Source: Terana coerulea (lineage: Eukaryota; Basidiomycota; Agaricomycetes; Polyporales; Phanerochaetaceae). From it: a stretch of 18,570 bases of DNA. The DNA lies in contig JAKOGH010000558.1 in NCBI GenBank assembly GCA_024811115.1, positions 1 through 18,570 of the forward strand, given 5' to 3'. Position numbers and translations under genes: made by a program. Shown here piece by piece: positions 1 through 8,783 of the stretch. Below the pieces are notes generated by a model. The model had not been told where the DNA came from and searched no databases. It saw only the letters and a program-made list of their open reading frames with translations. How positions within the stretch are numbered: the first letter of the stretch is position 1; each line of letters begins with the position of its first letter.

Positions 1-477
1 AGTGGCAGAGGACAGCACTCGTAAGGAAGGATCTTGCCGGGTATGCGCATTGAGGGAACTCTGCCACGACGTTAACCTCCCGCGCAGGATTGACAGCGAG
101 CGATCTAAGACAACTTATGCTGTAGGCTACGAACGTGAAGTTAAGCCTTTCGTCAGCCTTTACATATTACTTCCAGAGGCCTGCCAACTACTCACCAGTG
201 CAACAGACACACTCCAACACCGACTAGCATCTACAGCGTCCTCTGCACAAGGGTTTTCCGCATCATACGGGTTCCCGCGAGAGCAGAGAGCGATACACTT
301 CGCCGGTACTCAGAAATGAGTACCCGGAGGAGCGCATCGGGTCCCTTGCAATGCGGCTGAAAAGCGTCGAGAGGTGAAAGAAGGCGAACCGAGAATGGAA
401 ACTTAGCGCATTGGTGAAAAGCACTACCCAGGCGAGATCGTAGACGGACGAGTATGTGGCGGGCAGACGAGAGTTAT
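1..477. other. No gene recognised
   Basis: Open frames exist on both strands (one of 105 codons on the plus strand from base 2), but none has a recognisable motif, signal peptide or intron pattern. The long minus-strand frame covering 263-736 begins with GTG rather than ATG. I see nothing supportable here. Confidence 0.4.
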
Positions 478-930
478 GGCGAAGGCCCGCGTCGAGAGGA
501 GTTGCTGGGCAACCAATCACGGGGCTTCGGCATTTCCTGCTCCCGCTCCCGCTCCTGCTTTCTCGTTTCTCGGAGTCGTAGCGTTCTCTCTCGTCCCCTA
601 CTCCTCCACCCGAAACCAGTTCGCCGATTCCGTTGTTAGCGTTGCTGGGACCGATGTCGTTGGTACAAGCTGTCAGCCAACTTGGAGTAGGAGCTAGGGC
701 ATGATTGGCTGCAAAAGAGGCTCCAGGTACGTCCACTTCCCTTTACACCCGTCTGCGTGGTAATGAGATTCTTCAAAGGCATGCGTGTACTTACCATAGG
801 TTATCGTATCAATGTGTTCACTACGTCGCAATCATGGAATGTCATTTTGTCTCAATTCTGCACTTCCTGCACCACCGGTGCTACAGCCTCAGCATCATGT
901 GTTCTTGCAACACGAGCCCGAGAAGCTCGC
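478..930 (+). repeat. Duplicated segment, copy 1 (partner at 14430-14870)
   Basis: By eye this stretch aligns with 14430-14870 in the same orientation. The best blocks are the one around the CCAAT sequence near 514-540 (24 of 30 bases against 14453-14482), a block beginning GTTAGCG near 636, and a block ending in the donor-like GGTACGTCCA near 726-735. A weaker stretch near 890-930 ends in AAGCTCG in both copies. A CCAAT box, a CT-rich tract and a splice donor suggest a promoter plus 5'-leader of an unidentified gene. No coherent downstream reading frame was found. It lies about 1.3 kb upstream of the His-rich gene at 1848, as the partner copy does for the relic at 15689. Confidence 0.45.
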
Positions 931-1577
931 AGGTCAGCCCAGAATCTCGGTTACAGGACATCAGAACCCTCTCGAAGTCAAGATACACGCTAAACTTGTA
1001 TGATATGCGCATCACGGATGCCACCAAAACCGTAAACTGGGCACAGACGGTCTACCAGCATAAAGATCCGCCTTTGGGCTGCGTTGCAAGGAGAGGTCTC
1101 TCGGACAAACTGTCATAGCCGGGGCAGCAATGTAGCTTACATCCGTATGTGCATTCCATTAACTGTCTGCACTCTTACATGGATCGGGTTTGTGCACTGT
1201 TTGTGCATACACAGAGTTGCCTAGTACGAAGAGCTTAAGCAAAGTGTGGATGAACAACCAGGAAGCTGTACCATGGTAAGAACATAGTTTCAGCCCAATC
1301 TCTGGCCCAATCGAACGTTTGCTGTCCTGGAACGTACACCTATGATATTGATATCGCCTAGGACCCTTGGCCATCCAGGCTTACCAACGTTGGCTACGTA
1401 TGCTTTGGTACGTGCACCACAATATCGTACAAATGAAGGGCTAAAGCTTCCGGCAGCTCAACCGGCTTGATGTCTATAGTGGACACTGGATCGCAGTTGC
1501 CGTACCTTTGGTTTCAAAACATCGAGGTTGCGGGCACAACTCGAGGATGTCCGTGTAGCTGGACTCGGTCTGGGTGG
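931..1577. other. Intergenic, no gene recognised
   Basis: Only short open frames without recognisable features. The last part is the upstream region of the His-rich gene that starts at 1848. Confidence 0.4.
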
Positions 1578-1584
1578 TATAAAA
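1578..1584 (+). promoter_or_regulatory. TATA box of His-rich gene 1
   Basis: TATAAAA lies 95 bases upstream of the inferred 5'-UTR splice donor at 1673. In His-rich copy 2 the TATA box (8304) precedes the equivalent donor (8400) by 96 bases, so the spacing is conserved between paralogues. Confidence 0.6.
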
Positions 1585-1672
1585 GTTGCTTGAGTAATGG
1601 CTGTGGTTCTTCAGCCCCTCAGCTCACCTTCCATCTTTCACGTCACTCCTTTCCGAGTTCAGGTGCTGGTCG

Positions 1673-1770
1673 GTGAGTCCTACCACGCCTCTTCGTAAGG
1701 ATTGCGGGCTGACTCAGATTTGGCAGCCTAGCTTGTCTTTTTGCATATTCCATTTCGTTACTAACTTCAG
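1673..1770 (+). other. 5'-UTR intron of His-rich gene 1
   Basis: Donor GTGAGT, branch-like ACTAAC at 1760-1765, acceptor TTCAG. The flanking leader GGTGCTGGT and the donor position match copy 2 (intron 8400-8488). From donor to ATG is 175 bases here and 174 in copy 2. Confidence 0.55.
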
Positions 1771-1847
1771 CTTCTTCACGCCACTCACGATACGTCTCAC
1801 CCATTCACTCTATTTCACGCCCTGCCCATCTTCCTGAACCTTCCAAC

Positions 1848-2655
1848 ATGATAGCTCCCCGAGTAGTTCTCGCGCTCAGTCTCGCCGCCGCGATCTGCCC
1901 TGCTCTTGCTTATCCGTACGTCACTATTGTCGAGTCTCGGTATGAGCCGCGCTGACCTTTTCTACAGGACTGGTCCCATCGCTGCCCGTGCTGAACCTGC
2001 GCTCGTCGAGCGCGACATCGGCGACCTCGAAGCGCGCACTCATCACGCTCACCACTACCACGGGCATAAGCACCACGGACACCATCACGGGCACCACCAC
2101 GGCTTGAAGCATCACGGTCACAAGCACGCTGCCGGGGCCACAAGCGTGCGCCGGAGCACTATGGGTTCCCGAAGAAGCCCTTCCATGGCCACAGGCACCA
2201 CCACCATGGACATCACCACCACGGGCACCACCACGGGCACCATGCTCACCACCACCACGTACACGTACGCCCCTGGCACCATTACGCGCGCGACGAGGCG
2301 TCCGGCGCGCTCAACATCGGACACCTCCTGGGCGATGCGGCGAAACTGTTTCTGCGCGAGGACATCAGCGAGCTGCTTGTACGAGACGAAGAGTCCGGTG
2401 CGCTATACGTATGGAACAGACCGCCCCATATTCTCTCGCCACTGGTCCGTGATGGTGCGTATACTTCCTTTGTCTCCTCTTGTCGGTGCGGGCTTATTAG
2501 TCTTGGTAGAGCTGTCCGCTCTGATGACTCGCGAGCCGGAGGAGGAGCTCATGAAACTCAGCCGCGACGGTACGCTTCGTTGTTCAATCCATATTGTACA
2601 TCATTGCTTACTAGCTTCTGCAGAGCTTCCGCGCAGTCTCGACGAGCTGGACTAG
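1848..2655 (+). CDS. Secreted histidine-rich protein, copy 1 (frameshifted)
   Basis: Four coding exons: 1848-1915, 1968-2454, 2501-2569 and 2624-2655. Exon 1 (68 bases) encodes a clear signal peptide (VVLALSLAAAICPALA) ending near A-Y-P. Exon 2 gives a short linker ending DIGDLEAR and then a block dominated by H and HHG units (about residues 48-77). There the frame breaks: the histidine coding resumes one base out of register after the G-run at 2134-2137, giving more HHG blocks, then SGALNIGHLLGDAAKLFLRE and RDEESGALYV. All later exons are in phase with that second frame and end in ELPRSLDELD. A single missing base in the G-run would restore one frame throughout. The unbroken 249-codon frame is threonine-rich only because CAC repeats are read out of register. 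Secretion is predicted; metal binding is inferred from composition. Family unknown to me. Confidence 0.6.
2041..2260 (+). repeat. CAC-rich (His-Gly) imperfect codon repeats
   Basis: Two clusters of CAC/CAT-GGC/GGG units (about 2041-2120 and 2180-2260) encode HHG/HGHHH repeats, separated by a non-repetitive spacer with the frame break. Such tracts are prone to slippage and to recombination between paralogues. Confidence 0.7.
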
Positions 2656-2895
2656 GCTATCGGAGAAGAACTTGTGGTTGGTGCTATATAGCGAGCAGAG
2701 ACACTAGTGTTGCTGTCACAGAGACATCTGCAATGCACTCGAACATGATTGTGTCTCACTTGAAAGTTCACGTTCCTATTTGAGTTGCTCTCAGACCGTG
2801 GTCCCAGAGTCGAACAAGCGTAAGCGTCTTGATAGTCTTTGGACGGTCAAGCTTGACCCTTCGCGACACCAACCATCAACAATGTACATATCATG

Positions 2896-4297
2896 TCAAA
2901 ACTCCGTATCATCGGGCATTACCCGCAGGGCTCTCAACAGGCTACCCGCGGGCGAGCTCAATTTCCGCGCCCAAAGCCTGGTCCGGCTCTGGGAGCCGAC
3001 AGTGTACAGTAGCGAGCCAACGGCGTCAACATTCGGGTGCCCGCTTTGCACACCAGATGAACCATCGAGGCCGACCACGTCCTGTATGCGTATGATAGCC
3101 GTGGGCACCTCGCGATGCTTTGCCAAGTTTGACAGCTCGAAGCGAGCTACGATGTACCCTACAGCCGCCAGTATAGCTAATAAGAAGCAATGTGAACACA
3201 AAAACGGGTGCGGACATACCAGCAGAAAAAGTTTTCAGTTTGGGGAGGGCTGAGGGTCCTGATGTTGGGTGATATCTATACGTAGTGCCAGGGGACAGAC
3301 GCATGTCCAAGTTCTTCTGTGTTGGACCTACGTCGCTGCTTTCGCACAGAATGCGTAGCCTTTCAATCCTATACACCGTGCGTGCGTCCACCAAGAGGCT
3401 GAACGGCTGTCGGAACGCGTAAAGGGGCGGCTTTCGACGATGTGTCCGCTTGCACGCTATGCCCTGTGCCAGCTCGACGTGAGACTGGGTAACAAGCCTG
3501 TCTTGGAGCAAGAAGGGATAGAGCGCGGGGATGGAGCCTCCGGTAAACGGAAGGCTCCACGGTATGCCGTACAGCGTTAGATCGTGACCGGCGCCGAAGC
3601 TCGTAGGATCGTTGTTGTTCGTCACGCGGAAGCGAATTTCGCCCGCGAGGTCCGGCGCGCCTGCAGGTGGCCGACGGTAGTACAAAAATCCAGCGGTGGA
3701 TGCGGGGAACCGGAGCTCTGTGCCGTGGGACGAAGAGTAGGGCATCTGGGCGGTGTGTTTGGTGTTGTGCGGTCCAGGGACCGTGATCGACAGGGACATC
3801 ACACTTGAGATGTCTCTGTAGCATTCTGAAGTCAGCTTTGCGGGATCCAGCGTTACAATGGGAGGACGTGAAGGCCTTCTAGGTCCCGAGGTTACGGTAT
3901 AACGTCGGAAATTGCACAACTGCAGTGATGTTCAGAATCGTGACTCTGCAATACTTGCTATAACTAGACTTACTTGAGACGTTTGAGAGGGCTGTCTACG
4001 CATCGCCTGGACATTGCTCAGCCAACGGGCCGTGAACGGGGAGATGCCGTTAAAAGCAGCGAGGATAGCTGCATAGGCAGTTTGAATACCCTCTTTATTG
4101 AGCGAAGGCTATTCGGCAGCAGAATCCCAGTCATCTTGTCTAGTAAATGGTATGCCAGTGAGGCTTGGGTTCACAAAGCAGAACCATTGGTACAGCTTAC
4201 ATGTCACAGCACTAGTGAGCTGAGCAACTGGTGCTTCCAGAAGAGTTGACGACTGTTCAGAAATATTTTTGTCAACATCATCCCTCAGCACTGACAT
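2896..4297 (-). CDS. GFLYY-family protein A, apparently intact
   Basis: Model with four exons on the minus strand: 4297-4208, 4108-3974, 3919-3220, 3158-2896 (1188 bases, 395 residues, phases agree at every junction). ATG 4295-4297 is the first in the open frame and sits 75 bases after the conserved upstream block. The core begins with AGFLYYRRPPAGAP followed by EIRFRVTNNNDP; the last exon carries VARFELSNLAKH and HPNVDAVGSLLY. These blocks recur in copies B (6373-7299) and C (13313-14259), with the last intron in the same place in all three. I remember similar uncharacterised multicopy proteins from polypores, with no known function, signal peptide or catalytic motif. The two 5' exons are less certain than the core: the first intron uses a modest GTGACA donor, but exon 2 resembles parts of copies B and C. 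Confidence 0.65.
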
Positions 4298-4323
4298 GAA
4301 GGAGACGACCGACTTGACTGCAA

Positions 4324-4375
4324 GATGAAGCTGCCAGTGGTTCGAGGCCAAGGGGATGGACTATAGTTTGATAGC
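4324..4375 (-). promoter_or_regulatory. Upstream block shared by GFLYY copies (copy A)
   Basis: Read on the minus strand it contains ATCAAAC (4372-4366), then a CCTTGG core and CTTCATCTTG, ending about 27 bases before the ATG. Similar blocks precede copy B (6287-6342) and copy C (12836-12892). It may be core promoter or 5' UTR. Confidence 0.45.
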
Positions 4376-4379
4376 GGCC

Positions 4380-4987
4380 TACCGCATGCGGAAGCGTGTT
4401 GTTTCCCACGCATGCGTATGTTCTGTTCGAGCCGCTCGTCTTCGCAGACCAACAAAAAGGTTTACGACCAACGACCATACAGCCAATGACCATACAAGTT
4501 TTCACATGTCAAAGGCTTTCCTGTATCATGAGATTGCAACCGGTTCTCTGATGAGAAAAGTAGCAGTGCCAGCGTCGTAAACATTTGTATGCTACTGGAC
4601 TGAGGGACTGGCCTATGCATTCATAGGAGACTTCCGAGAACGGCGGCACACGATGGATGGCTCACACATCCTAGCAGAAGCCATCCTACACAATGGCAGT
4701 AACACTCGAAATCCAGCGAAGGGTCTGAGCAATACTAGATGTAGTGCTTTATTCTGCCTTTTCGCTGTGCGACGATTGTTTGTGTGCGCGTGTGGGCCAT
4801 GGCCCACAATGTCCATTTGCGCTGCTGGAGTCGGGTACAAAGTGTGCGGCCAGACATGAGTCAAGAGTCGGCGATTTCCATTCATTATAAATGTAGACTA
4901 TACGTGCGTATGTAGTGGTGTATACGGAAATTACTAGAGTAAGATTGCTTGTTGCGGGTTGTGCATAAGCATGAGGGCGAACATAGT
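4380..4987. other. Intergenic, two divergently placed 5'/3' flanks
   Basis: Upstream flank of GFLYY-A and downstream flank of the 262-residue gene. No gene recognised. It holds an 18-base perfect palindrome at 4791-4808. Confidence 0.4.
4791..4808. repeat. 18-base perfect palindrome
   Basis: TGTGGGCCATGGCCCACA equals its own reverse complement. It is noncoding and could be a dimeric regulator site, but nothing in the sequence shows that. Confidence 0.5.
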
Positions 4988-6084
4988 TCACCATTCGTCA
5001 TCGTAGTCATGGTGCATGTTCTGTTCGGCGATATCGACCTTCAGCGTAACTTTCTCGGTATTCTTGCTCCACTGAACTTCCATGTCGTGGATTTCCTGAA
5101 GCAACGACAAGCAATGAGTACCTATTAAGCAGCATAGGAACGACGGATCGCAGAGATAACGCACCAGTTGCACCTGACCGAGCTTTTGGCCCTTCCCAAT
5201 GAAAATGCTCCTGTATGCAGTGTGTCAGCCAACGCAGACACAAATTGACAGGGAGACGGTGTACCCGCGGCTCCATTGATGTCCTTTGAGCTGCTCCGTC
5301 TTGTAGTTCTCGCCGAAGAGCGCCACGAGGGCAGCATGGTCTCCGTAGCGCTTGATCCACACCTTGGACGTTGGCTGAGAGAACGGTACGTCAGCGCATA
5401 CACGGAATAAATGGAGCATATTATAACAATACGAACCTTGTTAGAGGGCGTCGGCTGGACGAGCGTGCCGCTGCTGCCAAAGACGAGCTGGAAGTCGGCT
5501 TCGGTGAAGTGGTCCTCGACCTTCACGGTGCGCATCGTGTTCTGGTACTTCTCGTTCTTCGCGGTCTTCTTTATCCTGGCGCATATATCCACGTCAGCGT
5601 ACGAGGAGGAGATAGTGAGAGCCCGCGCACGCGTCAAAGAGGCTCTTGGTCCGTGTCTTGACCGTTTTCGCGTCAGCCTTGGCGGCGGCGGCGGGTGCAG
5701 GCGCAGCAGGTGCAGCAGGCGCGCGAGAGGATCTAGAAATGGCTGTGAGTGTTGCCTGCTGTTGCGCGCTGGCAGCCGTCTTTTGCTTCTTCACAGCACG
5801 CAACTCGTTCTCGAGCTTGTGGCCCGACGCGTTAGCCGATGCTGCCGCAGCCGTGTGTAGTGGGTGCCAGGAACGCACCTCGAGGATGCGCAAGCGCATC
5901 GCCTCCACAGCTTTCTCCGACGGCGGATACGCTACGCGCTGCGAGCAGTCCGGGACTGGGGTGTGCACCGCTGTGTCAGTGGCTCTCCTCTCGACGGTGG
6001 CCGTACCACTTTAAAAGACGTACGGTCGCTGGTGCGGCTGCGTTTGCCGAGCACGGACGTACTCGCCGATGCGCTGTCCGCCAT
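4988..6084 (-). CDS. Conserved-looking protein of unknown family, 262 aa
   Basis: Six exons on the minus strand: 6084-6007, 5938-5631, 5575-5437, 5374-5265, 5210-5165, 5095-4988. Introns are 54-69 bases with GT/AG ends, and all phases close to give 262 residues. ATG 6082-6084 (GACATGG context) was chosen; an in-frame ATG at 6102 would add six residues. The N-terminus has a basic KRSR patch that could be nuclear targeting. About residues 33-75 are charged, with coiled-coil character (ENELRAVKKQK), followed by an Ala/Pro-rich linker. The C-terminal half is compact: VEDHFTEADFQLVFGSSGTL, KVWIKRYGDHAALVALFG and GSIFIGKGQKLGQVQL, ending with acidic DYDDEW. No domain I recognise, and no signal peptide or membrane segment. 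Clean splice phases and the absence of breaks suggest a live gene, unlike most neighbours. It is not part of the duplicated families. Confidence 0.65.
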
Positions 6085-6286
6085 GTCACTTGTGGCGGGC
6101 ATTCCAGAAAGAATGGTAGTGGTGTCGGGATGGACGAGTGGAAGCAGAGGCAGAGGCGCGTCGCCGTCGCGGCGGAAAACGTCGTGACCTTCTGTGACTG
6201 CAATGTGACGGAGGTGACGTAGCGTGTCAGGGCAAAGGTCGCGTGGGAGCAACGCCACAACTTCCTGGCCTTCCGAATCCGGATAG

Positions 6287-6342
6287 CTGTCATCAAACCT
6301 TCGTCCACGTCACCTTGGTTACCGACCGGCTTCAAGCTTGCA
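6287..6342 (+). promoter_or_regulatory. Upstream block shared by GFLYY copies (copy B)
   Basis: Contains ATCAAAC (6292-6298), CACCTTGGTT and CTTCAAGCTTGC. The ATG at 6373 follows 81 bases after ATCAAAC, compared with 75 in copies A and C. Further downstream, TTTGGTTTGCTG (from about 6356) also occurs near 13056 in the leader of copy C. Confidence 0.45.
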
Positions 6343-6372
6343 ACCTACAGTACATTTGGTTTGCTGTCTATC

Positions 6373-7299
6373 ATGTGTTCCACACTGAAAAACGCTCATA
6401 AGCCTAGTTAGGACAGATTCGGGCTCTTTTGCACATATTTTCTCAATACACAGGCAACCGGCCAGAAGGCTGAAATTCGAAATCTTTCGGATCGTCGCGC
6501 TATCGAGGAGGGATCCTGGATTTTAGGCTGCATTTGCAGCGTTGCGTCTGGAATCCGTCCGATCATGTTTTTGAGCAGATCCAGCCTGGGCAGCCAATGC
6601 CATGCCAGCGTTGTGCATGAGGCGGGGTTGGAGCGCGCTTACTCTCATCTTATCGAAGATAAGGGCCTTAGGATTTCGTTTTGAACACGATCTGGGCCTC
6701 GAAAAGAACATGATCAGATGGATTTCACAAACCATCCTCCAACGGATCGGTCGACACGGAATCAAAGCAATCTCATATCCCTGCCGTTGCACCGGGCCCC
6801 TGTGTATTTGCTGCCGTTATTTCAACTTCTCACTGCTTGTCGGCACATGGTCTGGGCCGTTCACCGAGTGGAGGAAATATTGGGTTGTTGGGCACGGCGG
6901 CAGCAGGCGTGCTGCTTGAGAACATCGACCTTCGTCCGCCATATAATGGAGACTCTTATGCATATTGCCTGAGGCTGCTTGCTCTGACTACGTCACAGAC
7001 CCCCACAGCCAGTCAGCTGAAGACGTTCTACCCAGGTATGCTTGCGCACGTTAGTGTTTGCACAGTAAAATCGTTTGTTTCTGACTTGTGATATCATTTT
7101 TACAGGGTACATTGTCACTCATTTTGAGCGGTCGGACTTGCCACAACACCAAAACAGCTCCGCGGTTGTCATCCGTGTACGGAATGTGCTAAGCCTCAAT
7201 GGCAATTCTGGCTTGGAAACGGGGCACCCAAACGTGGACGCGGTCGGCTCACTGCTATACTCGGGCAGGGAGCAGTTCAGTCTATGGAGGCGAATCTAG
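6373..7299 (+). pseudogene. GFLYY-family copy B, internally deleted and frameshifted
   Basis: The expected start ATG (6373) opens only a 12-codon frame. A second piece, 6454-6684, continues in one frame from a region like exon 2 of copy A (IEEGSWILGCICSVASGIRP) directly into a region like the middle of copy C (AGLERAYSHLIEDKGL). The GFLYY core of roughly 150 residues is therefore missing. Further pieces follow in shifting frames: APVYLLPLFQLL (near 6798), then LRPPYNGDSYAYC and QLKTFYPG before a GTATGC donor at 7036. The last exon, 7106-7299, is intact and reads YIVTHFERSDLPQH then HPNVDAVGSLLYSG and a stop. Intron 7036-7105 matches the position in copies A and C. This is a relic; no intact product is expected. 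Confidence 0.65.
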
Positions 7300-8303
7300 A
7301 CAGTCCGTTAGGTAGACTGTTTGCATTTATGCTAGAGAATCCTGAAGGCACAGAATATTGACGCCGGGCTCAAGTCTGCTTTCCCTTTTGATTGTACCTC
7401 TACTTGTCGGAAGCATCTGTGTCCACCCGTTCATCTCGACGCGACCGCCCGTCCTAACACTCCTGCTGCTGCAAATGCCATGGCCAAGAATGCATCAACA
7501 AGCATGTCTGCTGGTAAACCAGGCAGGGCCTCCGCGCTGAATACTAGTGAGAGCCACCGGGCGCAGCCGTATGGGGCTGTATAAGAAGTCCAACATCAAG
7601 CTATCGAGTTAGTAGCGGCCATGTAGTAAGTTTATACTTAAAGTATGCCCTGCACTCCACTGCTGCAGTGTTGGCTCTGATGTGTTAGGACACAGGCCGA
7701 AGGATGTGTTTTGTGCAGTTAATACACGCCACCTGCCGTTCAAAGAAGGCTATGCGAGCCTCGCTGCCTTCTGAGCATCTGCAGCAAGCAGAAGAAGGGA
7801 AGACCAACTCATCAGCCACGGTCTCTGGACCGGTACCGTGGAAGCGTTGCAGAATATATATTCTCGAAGCCAGTGTTGTTGCTGGCCAAGAATGCCATTT
7901 TTCGTTGGCTTGGCACAATCGAGATCTTTAATCTTCATTGACGTCGAGCATCTGATCACCTTTCATCTTTGCAACTTATCCCTGCCTGCAGTGAGTGGAA
8001 CAACGAAGCGGCGTCAATCGCAAAACATGTATAACTGATGCGCATCTCATACGCTGTCAAAGGGCAACACTTGGGTACGTCAATCGTAACTGCACATTGC
8101 AGGCATGAGATTTAGCTGACAATCATACTTAGCGATTGCGACCCCCTGTGGTGCATTTTGCAGGGTTCACAATGCATGCCAGCGTTAGTTTTCATTTTGC
8201 CGGCAGATTGCAGCTCGCTGATGGGCTGCATGCAGAATTTGCCAGTGAAACTATCTCGCTGCAGCCTTTCTGTGTTGGTTAGGTGCGAGGGGGCGTAAAG
8301 AGG
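7300..8303. other. Intergenic, one weak ORF
   Basis: No recognised gene. A plus-strand frame closing with TAA at 7582-7584 reads like a low-complexity protein piece (AMAKNASTSMSAGKPGRASA) with an internal ATG near 7478, but has no promoter or splice support. The remainder is upstream flank of His-rich copy 2. Confidence 0.3.
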
Positions 8304-8310
8304 TATATAA
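8304..8310 (+). promoter_or_regulatory. TATA box of His-rich gene 2
   Basis: TATATAA lies 96 bases before the 5'-UTR splice donor at 8400, matching the layout of copy 1. The leader between them is CT-rich in both. Confidence 0.6.
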
Positions 8311-8399
8311 CGCACCAAGCGAAAACTTCGACTCTTTAGCTCCTCAGCCCTTCCTCCTTCAGGCCACTTTCTTCATCTTCCAAGTTCGGGTGCTGGTTG

Positions 8400-8488
8400 G
8401 TACGTCTCTCTGCGGTTCTACTGCTCATACTTCAGCTGACTGGAGCGTATATCCAGCCTGACTTGTTTTATTCTTTTATCTATCGCAG
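8400..8488 (+). other. 5'-UTR intron of His-rich gene 2
   Basis: Donor GTACGT after the leader GGGTGCTGGTTG, acceptor TATCGCAG. Position and flanks match the intron at 1673-1770. The ATG follows 174 bases after the donor. Confidence 0.55.
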
Positions 8489-8573
8489 CTTATTATAATC
8501 TTACTGTTCATTCACTCACGACACATTTTTACAACTTACGCTCACTCTTCCTTCGGTAATCATCCATCTCACA

Positions 8574-8783
8574 ATGTATATGTCTAAGATCATTGCCATT
8601 GTTGCCCTTGCTGCTGCGGCTGCTCCCACGCTAGCGTATTCGTGACGTCTTCTTCCCCTTATACGAGTCCAAGACAATAGTATATTGACTGCCAGTGCAT
8701 CTTTCTGCAGATGTGTGCCTATCACTGCTCGGCAGCTGAAGGACCTCGAGGCACGCTTCGTAACATCACGAAAGAGGTTCTAG
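8574..8783 (+). pseudogene. 5' end of a secreted His-rich protein, copy 2 (truncated)
   Basis: Exon 1 is 8574-8641, 68 bases as in copy 1, and encodes a signal peptide (IIAIVALAAAAAPTLAY). After the intron 8642-8710, exon 2 reads CVPITARQLKDLEARF, aligning with PTGPIAAR...DLEAR of copy 1, then stops at TAG 8781-8783 exactly where the histidine tract should begin. About 1.06 kb downstream (from 9838) a His-rich tail lacking its own signal peptide resumes in the same orientation. The simplest reading is that both are halves of one gene broken by an insertion. If transcribed as is, a 44-residue product with a signal peptide could be made. Confidence 0.6.

Noticed and set aside
263..736. Minus-strand frame of 157 codons
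   Set aside because: It starts with GTG, has no motif and overlaps the duplicated segment, whose conserved signals are on the plus strand.
2041..2260. CAC/GGC repeats considered as a CRISPR-like or satellite array
   Set aside because: They are codon repeats within an open frame with no regular spacers, in a eukaryotic context.
1906..2655. One continuous 249-codon reading frame on the plus strand
   Set aside because: Its Thr-rich half is CAC repeats read out of register, and it ignores the introns at 2455-2500 and 2570-2623 that give the conserved tail.
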